Source: Sinorhizobium alkalisoli (GTDB taxonomy: Bacteria; Pseudomonadota; Alphaproteobacteria; Rhizobiales; Rhizobiaceae). Taken from it: a DNA stretch of 64,000 nucleotides. Positions 43,734 through 52,873 of this stretch are shown here, piece after piece; the first letter of the stretch is position 1, and every line of letters begins with the position of its first letter. The position numbers and the translations under genes were made by a program. The notes beneath the pieces are model-generated. The model saw only the letters and a list, made by a program, of their open reading frames with translations. It made no database searches and was not told the DNA's origin. The stretch is taken from assembly GCF_008932245.1 (NCBI RefSeq), contig NZ_CP034910.1, forward strand, positions 558,001 through 622,000. Direction: 5' to 3'.

Positions 43734-43905
43734 CGGCAGAAGGCTCTGCCATGGCTTCCAACGCCGAATGGCCGAACAGCAGGACGGTGATGAGCACCAC
43801 GCCGCACAGCGGCGGCGACTGTCAAGCCCAGAAACAAGACCCGCCGCGGCGGTAAGCTGCGGCCGCGGCCCCCATCGTGGCGGCCAGGATCGGAGTGAAC
43901 GTCAT
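43684..43905 (-). pseudogene. Possible small membrane protein with an in-frame stop
   Basis: From ATG 43905 one frame reads MTFTPILAATMGAAAAAYRR, then TGA at codon 28, then in the same frame CGVVLITVLLFGHSALEAMA, a second membrane-like segment, to a stop at 43684 inside the merR 3' end (antisense). Two hydrophobic segments in one frame suggest a dead two-helix protein. No family recognised; may be chance. Confidence 0.25.
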
Positions 43906-44084
43906 CCAAAAGGAAGTGCGCCTACGGCTTGGCCCGCTGCACCTACCAACGCGGGACGGAACACACCCGTGGCACCCGTCACATCGCGGCCCGCATCCCG
44001 GACCGGCAGATTCTTGCTTGGCGACGCGAAATTGCGGACGTTCAACTGCGATCGGGGTGGTGAACGGACCGAAGCTGAAACTGA
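43906..44084. other. Non-coding remainder between merR and the dehydratase gene
   Basis: Together with the preceding element this is a 350-base gene-free gap. No convincing open frame, repeat or hairpin was seen. Confidence 0.4.
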
Positions 44085-45062
44085 TTACCCCGCTATACTG
44101 TATATCTCGGCAAGGTCGCGTAGGTCCCAGTTTCCGCCGGACAACACCGCGCAGACTTTTTCGTCGGGCTTGACGTCTATGCTACCCGCCAGCAGTGCTC
44201 CGACCCCGATCGAGGCGGCTGGTTCAGCGATCAATTTCGCATCCTTGGCAAGAGCGCGCATCCCGGCGATGATGTGCTCGTCTTCCACGAGAACGAGCTC
44301 GTCGACATACTTTTCGATAATCGGATACGGGTTTTGACCCGGAACACTTAACCTCAAGCCATCCGCAATGGTGTTCTTCAAGGGAAGCGATGTGCGCTGC
44401 TTGTTTATCCGGCTGTGAAAATACTTCGGTGTCAAGGCAGGCTCTGCCCCGATAACGCGCACCGAGGGCTTCGTTTCCTTGATAGCGGTAGCGATTCCCG
44501 AGATCAGGCCCCCACCGCCTACGGGAACGATGACCGTATCCACATCGTCCAGGTCTTCGAGTATTTCGCACCCGATCGTTCCCTGACCGGCCATGACGAT
44601 GGGGTCCTCGAAGCCGTGAATAACCGCATACTTGTTTCCTTCAGCGATTTCGTAGACCTTTTTCCATCTAGCAGCATTATCACCATCAAAAAGAATGACT
44701 TCCGCACCAAGGGCTTTTGTATTTTCAATCTTGATTTTGGGTGTGGTGATCGGAAGCACCAATATCACTTTTACGCCGAGCATCCTGGCGGCGTAAGCAA
44801 GCGCCTGAGCATGATTGCCCGACGACGTCGCGATAATGCCGTTTGCGATCTCTTCTCTCGAGAGCGAGAGAGCCTTGTTCAGGGCACCGCGGATCTTGAA
44901 GGCGCCAGTAATCTGCAGGGTTTCGGGTTTGAGATATAGCTGACAACCAGCGGATTTCTCAATCTTTTCTGCACGCAATAGCGGCGTGTGCCTGACGTGC
45001 GGTTTCAGCCGTTCCTGGGCCTCACGGATGTCCTGAATGGTGGGATAATTGCGCATGGTCAT
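44085..45062 (-). CDS. Threonine dehydratase-like PLP enzyme, second EutB-like protein
   Basis: 325 aa fold type II PLP enzyme; PLP lysine K56 in GAFKIRGA and glycine loop [10 protein letters not shown]. It resembles catabolic threonine/hydroxyaspartate dehydratases and, like EutB at 15-1025, is paired with an ornithine cyclodeaminase-like gene. The ATG at 45062 shares its first base with the upstream stop (TGATG); a GTG at 45065 also fits. Coding GC is visibly lower than in the flanking genes (many A/T-ending codons such as AAA, ATT), a hint of separate origin. Substrate not determined. Confidence 0.78.
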   Translation of the reverse strand: MTMRNYPTIQDIREAQERLKPHVRHTPLLRAEKIEKSAGCQLYLKPETLQITGAFKIRGALNKALSLSREEIANGIIATSSGNHAQALAYAARMLGVKVILVLPITTPKIKIENTKALGAEVILFDGDNAARWKKVYEIAEGNKYAVIHGFEDPIVMAGQGTIGCEILEDLDDVDTVIVPVGGGGLISGIATAIKETKPSVRVIGAEPALTPKYFHSRINKQRTSLPLKNTIADGLRLSVPGQNPYPIIEKYVDELVLVEDEHIIAGMRALAKDAKLIAEPAASIGVGALLAGSIDVKPDEKVCAVLSGGNWDLRDLAEIYSIAG

Positions 45063-46054
45063 CACTCGAAAAATTGAAAGAAGGTGCCGACGTTATTGGC
45101 GATGGCGTTCTGATAGATTTTGCTGGCTGTCGTATTGTCTTGTATGGCCATCCCGGTGGAATCGAAAATCGTGATTTCGTCATCACTTTCTCGTCCAGGC
45201 TTCCGCCCCAACAATACCTCGCCGATTTCTCCATGGATGTCGTCTTTGGCGATGATATTTCTATTCAGCGGATGCCACGTCTCGCCCTTTTCTGTGCATT
45301 GCGAAATCGAGTCGACGACGATTTTCGCATTCCTGAATATCTCCGGGTCCAGTTCCTGTTTGCCTTGCTGGTCTGTACCGATCGCAACGATGTGTGTGCC
45401 GGGCTTCACCCAATCCGCTTCCACAAGCGACCCTTTCCCGCGGGTCGTTGTGATCAAGATATCGGCCTGCTCAACGGCTTCTTTCTTGGAGTTGCCCACG
45501 ATTACAGGAATGCCATACTCGCTTTCGATATCCGTCTTGTATTTGAAGAGCGTATCCCGGTGATTGTCCCATGCATGGATCTCTTCGATCTTCATGATCT
45601 CATTGATCGCCCGGATTTGCATCCGTGCCTGGTTTCCTGTCCCGACCGATGTAATTTTCCTGGCGTCTTTCCTCGCCAGTGCTTTCACGGAAACGGCTCC
45701 AGACGCACCGGTTCTGAGACCAAGGATCAAGCTTCCGTCCATAACGCAAATCAACGCACCGCTCCTGGCATCAAACAGGAAAATGGTCGCCATGCCATTG
45801 GGTACCCCGTGTGCTGTCGGGTTATCAATGAACCCTCCGGAAGAGGCTTTCATGGAGATCACTTCATTGGCTTTGTAGTAACCGAGCTTGAAGTCGATTT
45901 CCCCACGAGGCGACGGGAGATCTATTCCGATATAGTCCGGTTGTTCGACCTGATCGCTCTTAAAGGCCCTGTATGCCTCTTCTACCGCGCCGATGACTTC
46001 CGTCATGCCGATCAGCCGTCTTACTTCATCCTTCTTAAGCAGCAGCGTTTTCAT
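45062..46054 (-). CDS. Ornithine cyclodeaminase/mu-crystallin-like protein, second EutC-like protein
   Basis: 330 aa of the ornithine cyclodeaminase family, with [15 protein letters not shown] as the dinucleotide-binding loop and the terminal DSTGMAIQD segment. AAAGG precedes the ATG at 46054. The frame is open to 46528, but that extension lacks coding character. It is the first gene of a two-gene operon with the dehydratase-like gene. Like that gene it is A/T-richer than the surroundings. Possible reactions: imine reduction, amino acid dehydrogenation or cyclodeamination; the pairing favours a EutC-like role. Confidence 0.78.
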   Translation of the reverse strand: MKTLLLKKDEVRRLIGMTEVIGAVEEAYRAFKSDQVEQPDYIGIDLPSPRGEIDFKLGYYKANEVISMKASSGGFIDNPTAHGVPNGMATIFLFDARSGALICVMDGSLILGLRTGASGAVSVKALARKDARKITSVGTGNQARMQIRAINEIMKIEEIHAWDNHRDTLFKYKTDIESEYGIPVIVGNSKKEAVEQADILITTTRGKGSLVEADWVKPGTHIVAIGTDQQGKQELDPEIFRNAKIVVDSISQCTEKGETWHPLNRNIIAKDDIHGEIGEVLLGRKPGRESDDEITIFDSTGMAIQDNTTASKIYQNAIANNVGTFFQFFE

Positions 46055-46086
46055 GCATGACCTTTCTATTTTTGGCATCGGCACAG

Positions 46087-46116
46087 CACCGCAATCACGA
46101 TAGTGGGAGTGCGGTG
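46087..46116. promoter_or_regulatory. Inverted repeat upstream of the second EutC-like gene
   Basis: CACCGCA (46087-46093) and TGCGGTG (46110-46116) are perfect seven-base arms separated by 16 bases, 33 bases upstream of the start at 46054. It could be an operator for one of the cluster's regulators; which one is unknown. Confidence 0.4.
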
Positions 46117-46442
46117 AGATTAGTGGCCGGATGCGCCTCGACGGAAGCAGATTGTTCTGTATCGCATAAGGGCTTTGGCAGAGAGTTGCAGCCGGCGCCT
46201 TCCGAGGCATCGGCGTATAGATTCCGTCACGGTCGGCATAAGATGCGGCACAGGCGATAAAGCTTAGCGCGGACGCGTGCGCATGTCCGTACGTCGGGAG
46301 GAGCTGCTGTCTTTGCGGCTTACCTTCGTCCTTGAAGATACGGGCCGGAACCGCATCATGACCAACCGAGCGATCATTCTCTAGAAGATGACACCAAAGC
46401 ATCTGGACAGGGCATTGGAACTGTCCCGAACGCCAACTGCCT
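46117..46442. other. Gene-free stretch
   Basis: About 330 bases between the EutC-like gene's upstream region and the GNAT gene stop. The minus-strand frame is open across it as a continuation of the EutC-like frame, but the product has no gene-like pattern. Nothing else seen. Confidence 0.4.
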
Positions 46443-46925
46443 TTATAGCGCTTGATACATAACCAAGGCGTCAACATAGCCATGCGTCGGGTGCCTGAAC
46501 GCGCCGGGCAATGTGCCCACGACTTCAAAACCCATTTTCTGCCATAGCGAAATGGCCCACCGGTTGGTGCTCACGACGAAGTTGAACTGCATTGCCCGAT
46601 ACCCGTGGGCGCGGGCCGTTGCCATTGAGTGTTCGCACATGCGGCGTGCGACGCCTCTACCCGTCGCATCAGGCGCTGTAACATATCCACAGTTGCAAAC
46701 ATGCCGACCACCGCCAGCCTGATTGGGACGCATGTAATAGGTGCCGAGGATGGCGCCCGCTTGCTCGGCAACGAAGACCTCCTTGTCTGCTCCCATCCAG
46801 TACGCGAGAGCCTCTGCCCGGCTCAGGCTCGGATCGAGCGCATAGGTTTCTCCCGCTCGGATCACGGGCTCGATGATTGACCAGACGGCGGGAGCGTCTC
46901 CGGATGAGACGGGGCGAATATGCAT
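46443..46925 (-). CDS. GNAT-family N-acetyltransferase
   Basis: 160 aa acetyltransferase of the GNAT fold: acetyl-CoA loop in [19 protein letters not shown], followed by [27 protein letters not shown], typical of the subgroup near phosphinothricin/amino-acid acetyltransferases. The domain begins at the ATG at 46925; a start at 46970 would add 15 residues. The upstream region is duplicated at 54026-54290 where the equivalent GNAT gene is decayed. Its target could be an amino acid intermediate of the local pathway (inference). Confidence 0.78.
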   Translation of the reverse strand: MHIRPVSSGDAPAVWSIIEPVIRAGETYALDPSLSRAEALAYWMGADKEVFVAEQAGAILGTYYMRPNQAGGGRHVCNCGYVTAPDATGRGVARRMCEHSMATARAHGYRAMQFNFVVSTNRWAISLWQKMGFEVVGTLPGAFRHPTHGYVDALVMYQAL

Positions 46926-47160
46926 GGCGGCATGATCAGCCTTTGCGGCAGGTGCTGAGAAGCGGGTCATGGTGTTTTTAGCCTTTGCTGACTGGGAAAT
47001 GGCGGCTCCGCCCTCGGCGCCTCGAGGTTGCATCCCTCCGCGCGAAATCGAAAGAGCCAATCTTGACCTTAGTCCAGAATTTCCTGCTGACGATTCGAGG
47101 AATCCGGCCGGTACAGCGGCTGAAGCGCGGCCTACGATTGCTCATAACGGGGCGAAGCGC

Positions 47161-47265
47161 ATGACCACTTTCCGCCCGAAAGACATCACCTTCGACTGCC
47201 ACGGCAGGCTGATCAACTTTCAAATAGCGGAGGCGGCACGCGATCTTTACGGCGATCGAATGAGG
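47161..47265 (+). pseudogene. 5' fragment of a HAD type II gene
   Basis: The first 35 codons (MTTFRPKDITFDCHGRLINF...) are nearly identical to the intact HAD gene at 54291, including the 130 or so bases upstream. It then breaks off, 22 bases before the Lrp gene end on the other strand. The nucleophile motif is altered from FDCHGTL to FDCHGRL. A truncated duplicate without function. Confidence 0.85.
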
Positions 47266-47286
47266 GAATCGAGGTCTGCCACGAGG

Positions 47287-47763
47287 TTACTGCTGGAACA
47301 GGCTTGCCAGCGGCAAATGCGCTTTGACCAGGGGCGATTTCAGCACGACGAAGCTGAAGTACTTGTCGATGCCGATCTCCGAATCGAGAAGCCGCTCCAT
47401 CAGCGTCTGATACTCTTCGATTCCTGCGGTGACGAACTTTACGAGATAATCGTAGCCTCCCGAAACCAGATGGCACTCGATGACCTGATCGACCTTCTCG
47501 ATCGCAGCAAGAAATCTCGCGAAGTCGCCTTGACGGTGGTTCTTCAGCGTGATTTCGGTGAACACCGTCAACGTCTGCCCCAGTTTTCCGATATTGATCT
47601 GCGCAGAATAGCCCTCGATATAGCCCTCCGCCTGCAGCTTTTTCACTCGCAGCAAACAAGGACTTGGCGAGAGATTGACGATTTCCGCAAGCTCGACATT
47701 CGTCATTCGGCCATTCTTCTGCAATGCGTTGAGTATCTTGACGTCGATCCGATCAAGTTTCAT
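47287..47763 (-). CDS. Lrp/AsnC-family regulator, copy 1
   Basis: 158 aa: N-terminal HTH (TNVELAEIVNLSPSPCLLRVKKL) and C-terminal ligand-sensing RAM domain. Starts at MKLDRID (ATG 47763); the 11 codons upstream are not used. Its paralogue at 57850-58326 differs at about 33 of 158 residues by eye. Lrp/AsnC proteins sense amino acids, here probably an intermediate of the neighbouring pathway. On the minus strand, 39 bases past the dehydrogenase gene. Confidence 0.9.
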   Translation of the reverse strand: MKLDRIDVKILNALQKNGRMTNVELAEIVNLSPSPCLLRVKKLQAEGYIEGYSAQINIGKLGQTLTVFTEITLKNHRQGDFARFLAAIEKVDQVIECHLVSGGYDYLVKFVTAGIEEYQTLMERLLDSEIGIDKYFSFVVLKSPLVKAHLPLASLFQQ

Positions 47764-47802
47764 TGGCTTGCTCCGTCCCGCATCATCATCTGCCACGTGT
47801 CC

Positions 47803-48876
47803 TTAGACATTGGATGAATGAATCGCGTCGCAGACGGCCTCGGTAACCTCCCGGGTCGTGGCGGTACCGCCTACGTCGGGGGTAAGGATCCCGGCGCCGG
47901 TCACCCGCTCGACAGCGCGCATGAGGCGGGCCGAAGCGTCCTGCTCGCCGAGGTGGTCAAGCATCTGGGCAGCCGTCCAGAAGGTGGCGACCGGATTGGC
48001 GATGCCCTTTCCGGTAATGTCGAAGGCGGAGCCATGGATCGGCTCGAACATCGATGGGAAGCGACGCTCCGGGTCGATATTCGCCGTCGGTGCAACCCCG
48101 AGGCTGCCAGACAGGGCGCCAGCGAGATCGGAGAGGATGTCGGCGTGCAGGTTGGTTGCCACGATGGTGTCGAGGCTCTGCGGCTTGAGCGTCATCCGGA
48201 CTGTCATAGCATCGACCAGCATCTTGTCCCAGGTCACGTCCGGGAATTCCTCCGCTACCTCAGCAGCGATCTCGTCCCACATGACCATGCCATGTCGCTG
48301 GGCATTCGATTTCGTAACGACCGTGAGCAACTTGCGCGGGCGGGATTGGGCCAACCTGAAGGCGTAGCGCATGATGCGGGAGACGCCCACGCGGGTGAAG
48401 ATGGCAACCTCCGTGCCGACCTCTTCGGGCAGGCCGCGGTGGGCGCGGCCGCCATGGCCAGAATATTCGCCTTCGGAGTTCTCACGCACGATCACCCAGT
48501 CGACGTCGTCGGGGCCGCAATTGCGCAGCGGGGGGGTTATGCCAGGCAGGATCTTGGTTGGTCGGACATTGGCGTACTGGTCGAAACCCTGGCAGATCGG
48601 CAACCTGAGCCCCCAAAGGGTGATATGGTCCGGAACATCCGGTGCTCCGACCGCGCCGAAATAGATAGCGTCGAATTTCTTGAGCTGCTCCAGCCCGTCC
48701 GAGGGCATCATCACGCCATGTTTCTTGTAGTAGTCAGATCCCCAGTCGAAATTTTCTACGGTAAATTTCACGTCGCCGAGTCGCTTCTCGAGGGTCGCAA
48801 GGACCGTCCGGCCGGCGGCGATCACCTCAGGTCCGATGCCGTCGGCGGGTATGGTTGCGATGGTGTATTCACGCAT
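47803..48876 (-). CDS. Tartrate/malate-type beta-decarboxylating dehydrogenase
   Basis: 357 aa NAD-dependent enzyme of the isopropylmalate/isocitrate dehydrogenase superfamily, of the tartrate dehydrogenase/D-malate (TtuC/DmlA) branch: VRENSEGEYSGHGGR, the SNAQRHGM region and FEPIHGSAFDITGKG. It oxidises a 2-hydroxy acid with or without decarboxylation. The ATG at 48876 follows GGAGAAGTTTG. It lies between the GntR and Lrp genes on the minus strand, in line with the aminotransferase-like and kinase genes upstream. Exact substrate unknown. Confidence 0.85.
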   Translation of the reverse strand: MREYTIATIPADGIGPEVIAAGRTVLATLEKRLGDVKFTVENFDWGSDYYKKHGVMMPSDGLEQLKKFDAIYFGAVGAPDVPDHITLWGLRLPICQGFDQYANVRPTKILPGITPPLRNCGPDDVDWVIVRENSEGEYSGHGGRAHRGLPEEVGTEVAIFTRVGVSRIMRYAFRLAQSRPRKLLTVVTKSNAQRHGMVMWDEIAAEVAEEFPDVTWDKMLVDAMTVRMTLKPQSLDTIVATNLHADILSDLAGALSGSLGVAPTANIDPERRFPSMFEPIHGSAFDITGKGIANPVATFWTAAQMLDHLGEQDASARLMRAVERVTGAGILTPDVGGTATTREVTEAVCDAIHSSNV

Positions 48877-49080
48877 CAAACTTCTCCGTACGTTATTCGC
48901 TCATGTTGGTTGGCAGCGGCCGTTACTGCGCCTTCACCGCATGCGATTGCGTCGACGTCGCGACTCCGCCGCAAATCAGGCTCTGGCCGAGCCGAGCGGA
49001 AGCACCCGCGATAGTGCCTCCACCGCGCCGAACCGGGGCACCGGCATCCTCAGCGCCGCCTGGCAGGCTATGAGCGCTGG

Positions 49081-49794
49081 TCAGCGTTGATCGAGCAATT
49101 TTATCTGGAGATCTTCCCAGTGCTCCTGGAACGCCTCTCGCGCCGTATCGTAATGGCGGCTTCTCAAGCTGTTGATGAGCCGCTCGTGTTCTTCCGCCAT
49201 TTCTTCGGCAGTCGCGTAGAAATCCTGCCGCTGTGCGAGGAGAAGCTCGATCTCGCCCTCGAGGTCTGAATAGGTTCGCTTCAGCCGAGGGCTGCCGCTA
49301 GCGGCAATGATCGCGCGGTGGAAGTCACGGTCCGCGGCAACCAGCAGGGATCTGTCGGAGGATAGAGTCGACCTGTGCATAACCTCGACCGCCTCCAGCG
49401 CCAGAGGCGGGATGATCCCCGTGAGCACGATCAGACGAATGGCCTCGCCCTCGATGGCGCCGCGCACGCGTGTGATATCGACAATATCGTCGGGCCCGAA
49501 TTCGGGCACCACGAAGCCTCGGTTCGGTATCTGACGCAGCAAACCCTGCGTGACGAGCACCTGGGCTGCTGTACGGAATGTGTGCCGCGAGGTCGAATGC
49601 TCCTCGCACATCTTCACGTCGCGAAGGAACTCGCCCGGTTGGAAATCTCCCGACAAGATGCGCCGTCGCAAGGCCTGGGTCAGGATTTCCACCGCGCTAA
49701 CGGGCAAGGGCTCGACATTGATCTCAAGATCTTCGGCTTGGTTCCTGGCGTGCGGCGTCGGCATGGCTTTGGCTTTGCTCGTTGATTTTTGCAT
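49081..49794 (-). CDS. GntR-family regulator (FCD-type C-terminus)
   Basis: 237 aa: GntR winged HTH (about 38-100, with LRRRILSGDFQPGEFLRD) and a helical FCD effector domain containing DRDFHRAIIAASG. The HTH is unusual in having REVKM-type recognition replaced by VKMCEEHSTSRHTF. ATG 49794 chosen; the 20 codons above it are non-coding and include an inverted repeat. The gene sits between the aminotransferase-like and dehydrogenase genes and probably controls the local operons. Confidence 0.85.
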   Translation of the reverse strand: MQKSTSKAKAMPTPHARNQAEDLEINVEPLPVSAVEILTQALRRRILSGDFQPGEFLRDVKMCEEHSTSRHTFRTAAQVLVTQGLLRQIPNRGFVVPEFGPDDIVDITRVRGAIEGEAIRLIVLTGIIPPLALEAVEVMHRSTLSSDRSLLVAADRDFHRAIIAASGSPRLKRTYSDLEGEIELLLAQRQDFYATAEEMAEEHERLINSLRSRHYDTAREAFQEHWEDLQIKLLDQR

Positions 49795-49795
49795 A

Positions 49796-49820
49796 CCTAC
49801 GCCATATGCGGCGGCGTAGG
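49796..49820. promoter_or_regulatory. Inverted repeat at the gntR leader
   Basis: CCTACGCC (49796-49803) and GGCGTAGG (49813-49820) form perfect eight-base arms with a nine-base spacer, immediately upstream of the gntR start and covering its ribosome site. A likely autoregulatory operator. Confidence 0.6.
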
Positions 49821-49865
49821 GCAAGGGAGATGATATTGTGCCGCCCGGCTGCATGGTGGCGGGTT

Positions 49866-51236
49866 CTAGATCTGCACGGACCGAAGCGCCTCGTCGACGC
49901 CCTCGAGCAGACGCGCCGCGTTGGCCGATGTGAAGATGAGCGGGGGCCTGATCTTCAGGATATGCGCGTCCGCTCCCGTCGCGGAAATGAGGATGCGCCG
50001 GTCGCGCAGGGCATTGACGGCTGCAAGCGCACGGTCCATGTCCGGCGTTTTCCGGTCTCGATCCTTGACGAGTTCGACGCCGAAATAGAGGCCGGCCCCG
50101 CGAACATCGCCGACAAATTCATATTTCGTCTGTAGGTCCCGGAGGCCTTCGAGGATTTCGCCGCCGACCTTGGCGGCGTTGTCTAACAGGCCCTCTTCGA
50201 GGATCGTGTCGAGCACGGCCCTTGCAGCGGCGATAGCGACGGAGTTGCCGCCAAATGTGTTGAAGTAGCGCATGTTGGATCCGAATTCGGCGACGAGTTC
50301 GGGCCGCAGGACTACGCCGGCAACGGGATAGCCGTTGCCCATGGGCTTGCCCATGGTTACGATGTCCGGATCGACCTTGTGACGGGAGTGACCCCAAAAA
50401 TGGGTACCGGTCCGCCCGAATCCGGATTGCACCTCGTCGGCGATGAACAGGCCACCCGCCTTGCGCACCACTTCCGCCACGGGCGCCAATACGTCCGTCG
50501 GATCGACATAGAGACCATCGGAAGAGAAGACGGAGTCGGCGATGAAGGCCGCTAGGCCGCCGCCATGCCGCTCCATGTCGGCGATCTGCCGCGCGACATC
50601 CTCCGCCATCCGCCGGCCGATTTCCTCGACGGGCAGGCGGTAGGAATCCGGCGCGGCGACCGTGCGAAGATAGGGATCCAGGGCCGACTTCTTGCCGAGC
50701 GACGGCGAGATTGCCGCCACCGCGCCGCTGTTGCCGTGATAGGCTTCGGCCGTGACGATGACGCCGGTCTTGCGTGTGTGGTAACGCGCGATACGCAAGG
50801 CGAGATCGTTGGCTTCCGAGCCCGTGCATGTGAACATCGCGCATCCGGTCCGGCCGAGTTCGCCACCGAACGTATTGATCAGGGCTTCGGCATAGTCCAG
50901 CAGCGGTTCCTGCATGTAACGCGTGTGGGTACAGAGTAACTCGAGCTGCTTCTGGATCGCCTCGACGACACGCGGATGAGAGTGACCCAGCGATACAACG
51001 TTGTTGTAGGCGTCGAGATATTCGTTGCCGTGCTTGTCATAGAGGAAGACGCCCTTGGCACGCGAGATCTCAACCGGCGACTTGTAGAAGAGCCGATAAG
51101 CGGGCCCGAGCAGCCTTTGCCGCTTGATGATATGCGCCAGATCTTCACTTGTGAGATGAGACGTGTCCTGAGGATTGAAGCCATTTGGCATGTCGCCACG
51201 GAAGCCCTTGGGCAGGGTAGTCGCTTGCTTGGACAT
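49866..51236 (-). CDS. Class III aminotransferase-fold enzyme, phospho-lyase type, copy 1
   Basis: 456 aa PLP enzyme; PLP lysine K297 in VTMGKPMGNGYP, cofactor Asp D267 in IADEVQSGFGRTG. The stretch around D267-K297 matches the ethanolamine-phosphate and phosphohydroxylysine phospho-lyases (AGXT2L1/AGXT2L2) more closely than omega-transaminases. It follows an APH-type kinase gene by eight bases, the pairing expected for phosphorylation then elimination of phosphate and ammonia. The ATG at 51236 follows TAGGAACC. A true transaminase remains possible. Confidence 0.82.
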   Translation of the reverse strand: MSKQATTLPKGFRGDMPNGFNPQDTSHLTSEDLAHIIKRQRLLGPAYRLFYKSPVEISRAKGVFLYDKHGNEYLDAYNNVVSLGHSHPRVVEAIQKQLELLCTHTRYMQEPLLDYAEALINTFGGELGRTGCAMFTCTGSEANDLALRIARYHTRKTGVIVTAEAYHGNSGAVAAISPSLGKKSALDPYLRTVAAPDSYRLPVEEIGRRMAEDVARQIADMERHGGGLAAFIADSVFSSDGLYVDPTDVLAPVAEVVRKAGGLFIADEVQSGFGRTGTHFWGHSRHKVDPDIVTMGKPMGNGYPVAGVVLRPELVAEFGSNMRYFNTFGGNSVAIAAARAVLDTILEEGLLDNAAKVGGEILEGLRDLQTKYEFVGDVRGAGLYFGVELVKDRDRKTPDMDRALAAVNALRDRRILISATGADAHILKIRPPLIFTSANAARLLEGVDEALRSVQI

Positions 51237-51244
51237 TACGGTTC

Positions 51245-52309
51245 CTATCGTGTCAGAAGGTCGGAAATCTGTGCGGTCGAAATCGAGTGGAACCACTCGA
51301 GGTGGGCCCAGCCGGCTTCGGTATTGCGCAGGATATAGCGGCTATTCTCCGGGAAGATTTCGGCGCGCCAGCACGTCAGCAGCGCACGGACCGCAAGACG
51401 GCCCATTGACAGGAAGGGGACGAGCCGGAGTTCCTCGTCCGTCAGTTCGGCATGGCGGAGATAGCCGCGCAGAACGTCGCGCGGTTCGTCGAACAGGTCA
51501 CGCCGGTTCCCATGATCGGAGGTTTTTGGCATCTGATTCATCAACGCCGTGGAGACATCGACGGCAATGGCGGTACGGACCGCATCGCCGAAATCGATGA
51601 CGCCGGTCAGGAACTGCGGGCTGGCGTGATCGACGACTAGGTTCGACGTATTGAAGTCGTTATGGAGCACCTGCCGCCGGCACAGGTCGAGCCTCGGCTT
51701 GACTTCGGCAAACCGCTCGAGCGCGCGGACGGTCCAGGCCCGCTTGTCGGCCGCGGGGACGAAGCGCAACAGATCTGCAAGATCGAGCAGATGGGTCACG
51801 TCCCATGCCACCGCCCGGCCGTCTGCAGGATGCGAAAAATCGGCCATGGAATGACGCAGCTTTGCCAGGATTTCGCCGATCCGTTCGCGCTGTGGGGCTG
51901 TGCAAGACGTCCGGTCGAGCGGAGTACCGGGAAGGAAGGTAATGAGCCGTACCACTCGCCGCTCGCCGGCTCTCGTAATGACGACGGGCAAATCCGCGCC
52001 GTCGACATCGCGAAGGGCACGGGGGATGGGTAGATCAGGGGCCTGCTGCTCGAGATGACGCATCAGCGCGACCTGGAAATCGAGCTCCTCCATCCGCTCG
52101 GAAGGATGAGCGATCTTCAGCACGAACTTCCCTTGGGCCGCACAGTCGAGGAGGAACGTGTCGTCTTTCTCGGTTTCAAAGCGCGTGGCCGAGCCACGCG
52201 CGCCATATAGTCGCTCGGCGATTTCTTCGGCTTCCGCAGCGCCCACGGGATGGCACGCCTCGGAAAGCTCAGGGGCGCGGGCTGGCCCGTACTGACTCTT
52301 GTGATCCAT
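51245..52309 (-). CDS. APH-fold kinase, copy 1
   Basis: 354 aa aminoglycoside phosphotransferase-fold protein. The catalytic loop LHNDFNTSNLVV has the Asp and Asn of the Brenner motif, and IDFGDA holds the metal-binding Asp. In this fold are hydroxylysine kinase, homoserine kinase II and choline/ethanolamine kinases; adjacency to the phospho-lyase-type gene points to an amino-alcohol or hydroxy-amino-acid substrate, not antibiotic resistance. ATG 52309 preferred over the TTG at 52315. Confidence 0.85.
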   Translation of the reverse strand: MDHKSQYGPARAPELSEACHPVGAAEAEEIAERLYGARGSATRFETEKDDTFLLDCAAQGKFVLKIAHPSERMEELDFQVALMRHLEQQAPDLPIPRALRDVDGADLPVVITRAGERRVVRLITFLPGTPLDRTSCTAPQRERIGEILAKLRHSMADFSHPADGRAVAWDVTHLLDLADLLRFVPAADKRAWTVRALERFAEVKPRLDLCRRQVLHNDFNTSNLVVDHASPQFLTGVIDFGDAVRTAIAVDVSTALMNQMPKTSDHGNRRDLFDEPRDVLRGYLRHAELTDEELRLVPFLSMGRLAVRALLTCWRAEIFPENSRYILRNTEAGWAHLEWFHSISTAQISDLLTR

Positions 52310-52377
52310 CTTCAACTCATTCAGGTCCTGCCTCGGGATTGGCAGCTCGATGGCCTCAGTATCTCACATTTCATTTT

Positions 52378-52385
52378 TTGTACAA
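52378..52385. promoter_or_regulatory. TTGTACAA palindrome
   Basis: A perfect eight-base palindrome of the GT-AC form used by FadR/FCD-type GntR proteins, 69 bases upstream of the kinase gene start. A GntR gene of that type lies in the same cluster at 49081-49794. Confidence 0.4.
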
Positions 52386-52583
52386 CAATTTCTTCTTTGC
52401 AGAGGTACTTCGCGGTGGGATGGATCTCCTTCTGCCGAATGAAGATTGACGACTGCGCAGGCGTTCTGAAGAACCCCTGCAGCAATATGCCGAGAATTTT
52501 CAACCACATGGCGAGCACATTGTTTTCTTGAATAGCGACGCATTCAAGCCGTCGAAAAGCGGCAGAATGATAGGCCTGAAAAA

Positions 52584-52596
52584 AATTGTTGGACAA
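52584..52596. promoter_or_regulatory. ATTGT-TGG-ACAAT palindrome
   Basis: Perfect five-base arms around TGG in the same divergent region, about 280 bases upstream of the HAD gene. Shares the GT...AC layout with the site at 52378; possible second operator for the same regulator. Confidence 0.4.
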
Positions 52597-52873
52597 TCAG
52601 TTGCTATCGCAGCACAGTTATGCCAGTGTGCTCCCACTGGCTGGAATGCAGCAAGCAAGTTGGAGTGCTCCGCCTGGCCGGATTGGCCCGATAAAAGGCA
52701 AATGAAACGAACTGATCAGATACGGACTCTCAAAGGTACGTGCTTCGCTGCCGCATTGCGGTCTGTCGGCGCCGCGACCTCTTTAGACAGGCAGCATGCC
52801 CACCACGATGACCTTGGATAGGCACACTGTGCCGCAAAAATTTGGCCGTGAAAATTTGGAAGGACTACACGCC

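Larger units (their letters stand above)
52310..52873. other. A+T-rich divergent control region
   Basis: A 560-base gap between divergent kinase and HAD genes, markedly A+T-richer than its surroundings. Short frames exist on both strands but none looks coding. It contains two GT/AC palindromes given separately and presumably both promoters. Confidence 0.55.

Noticed and set aside
51245..52309. Aminoglycoside resistance kinase
   Set aside because: The fold is shared, but operon context with a phospho-lyase-type PLP enzyme and Lrp regulators points to metabolism.
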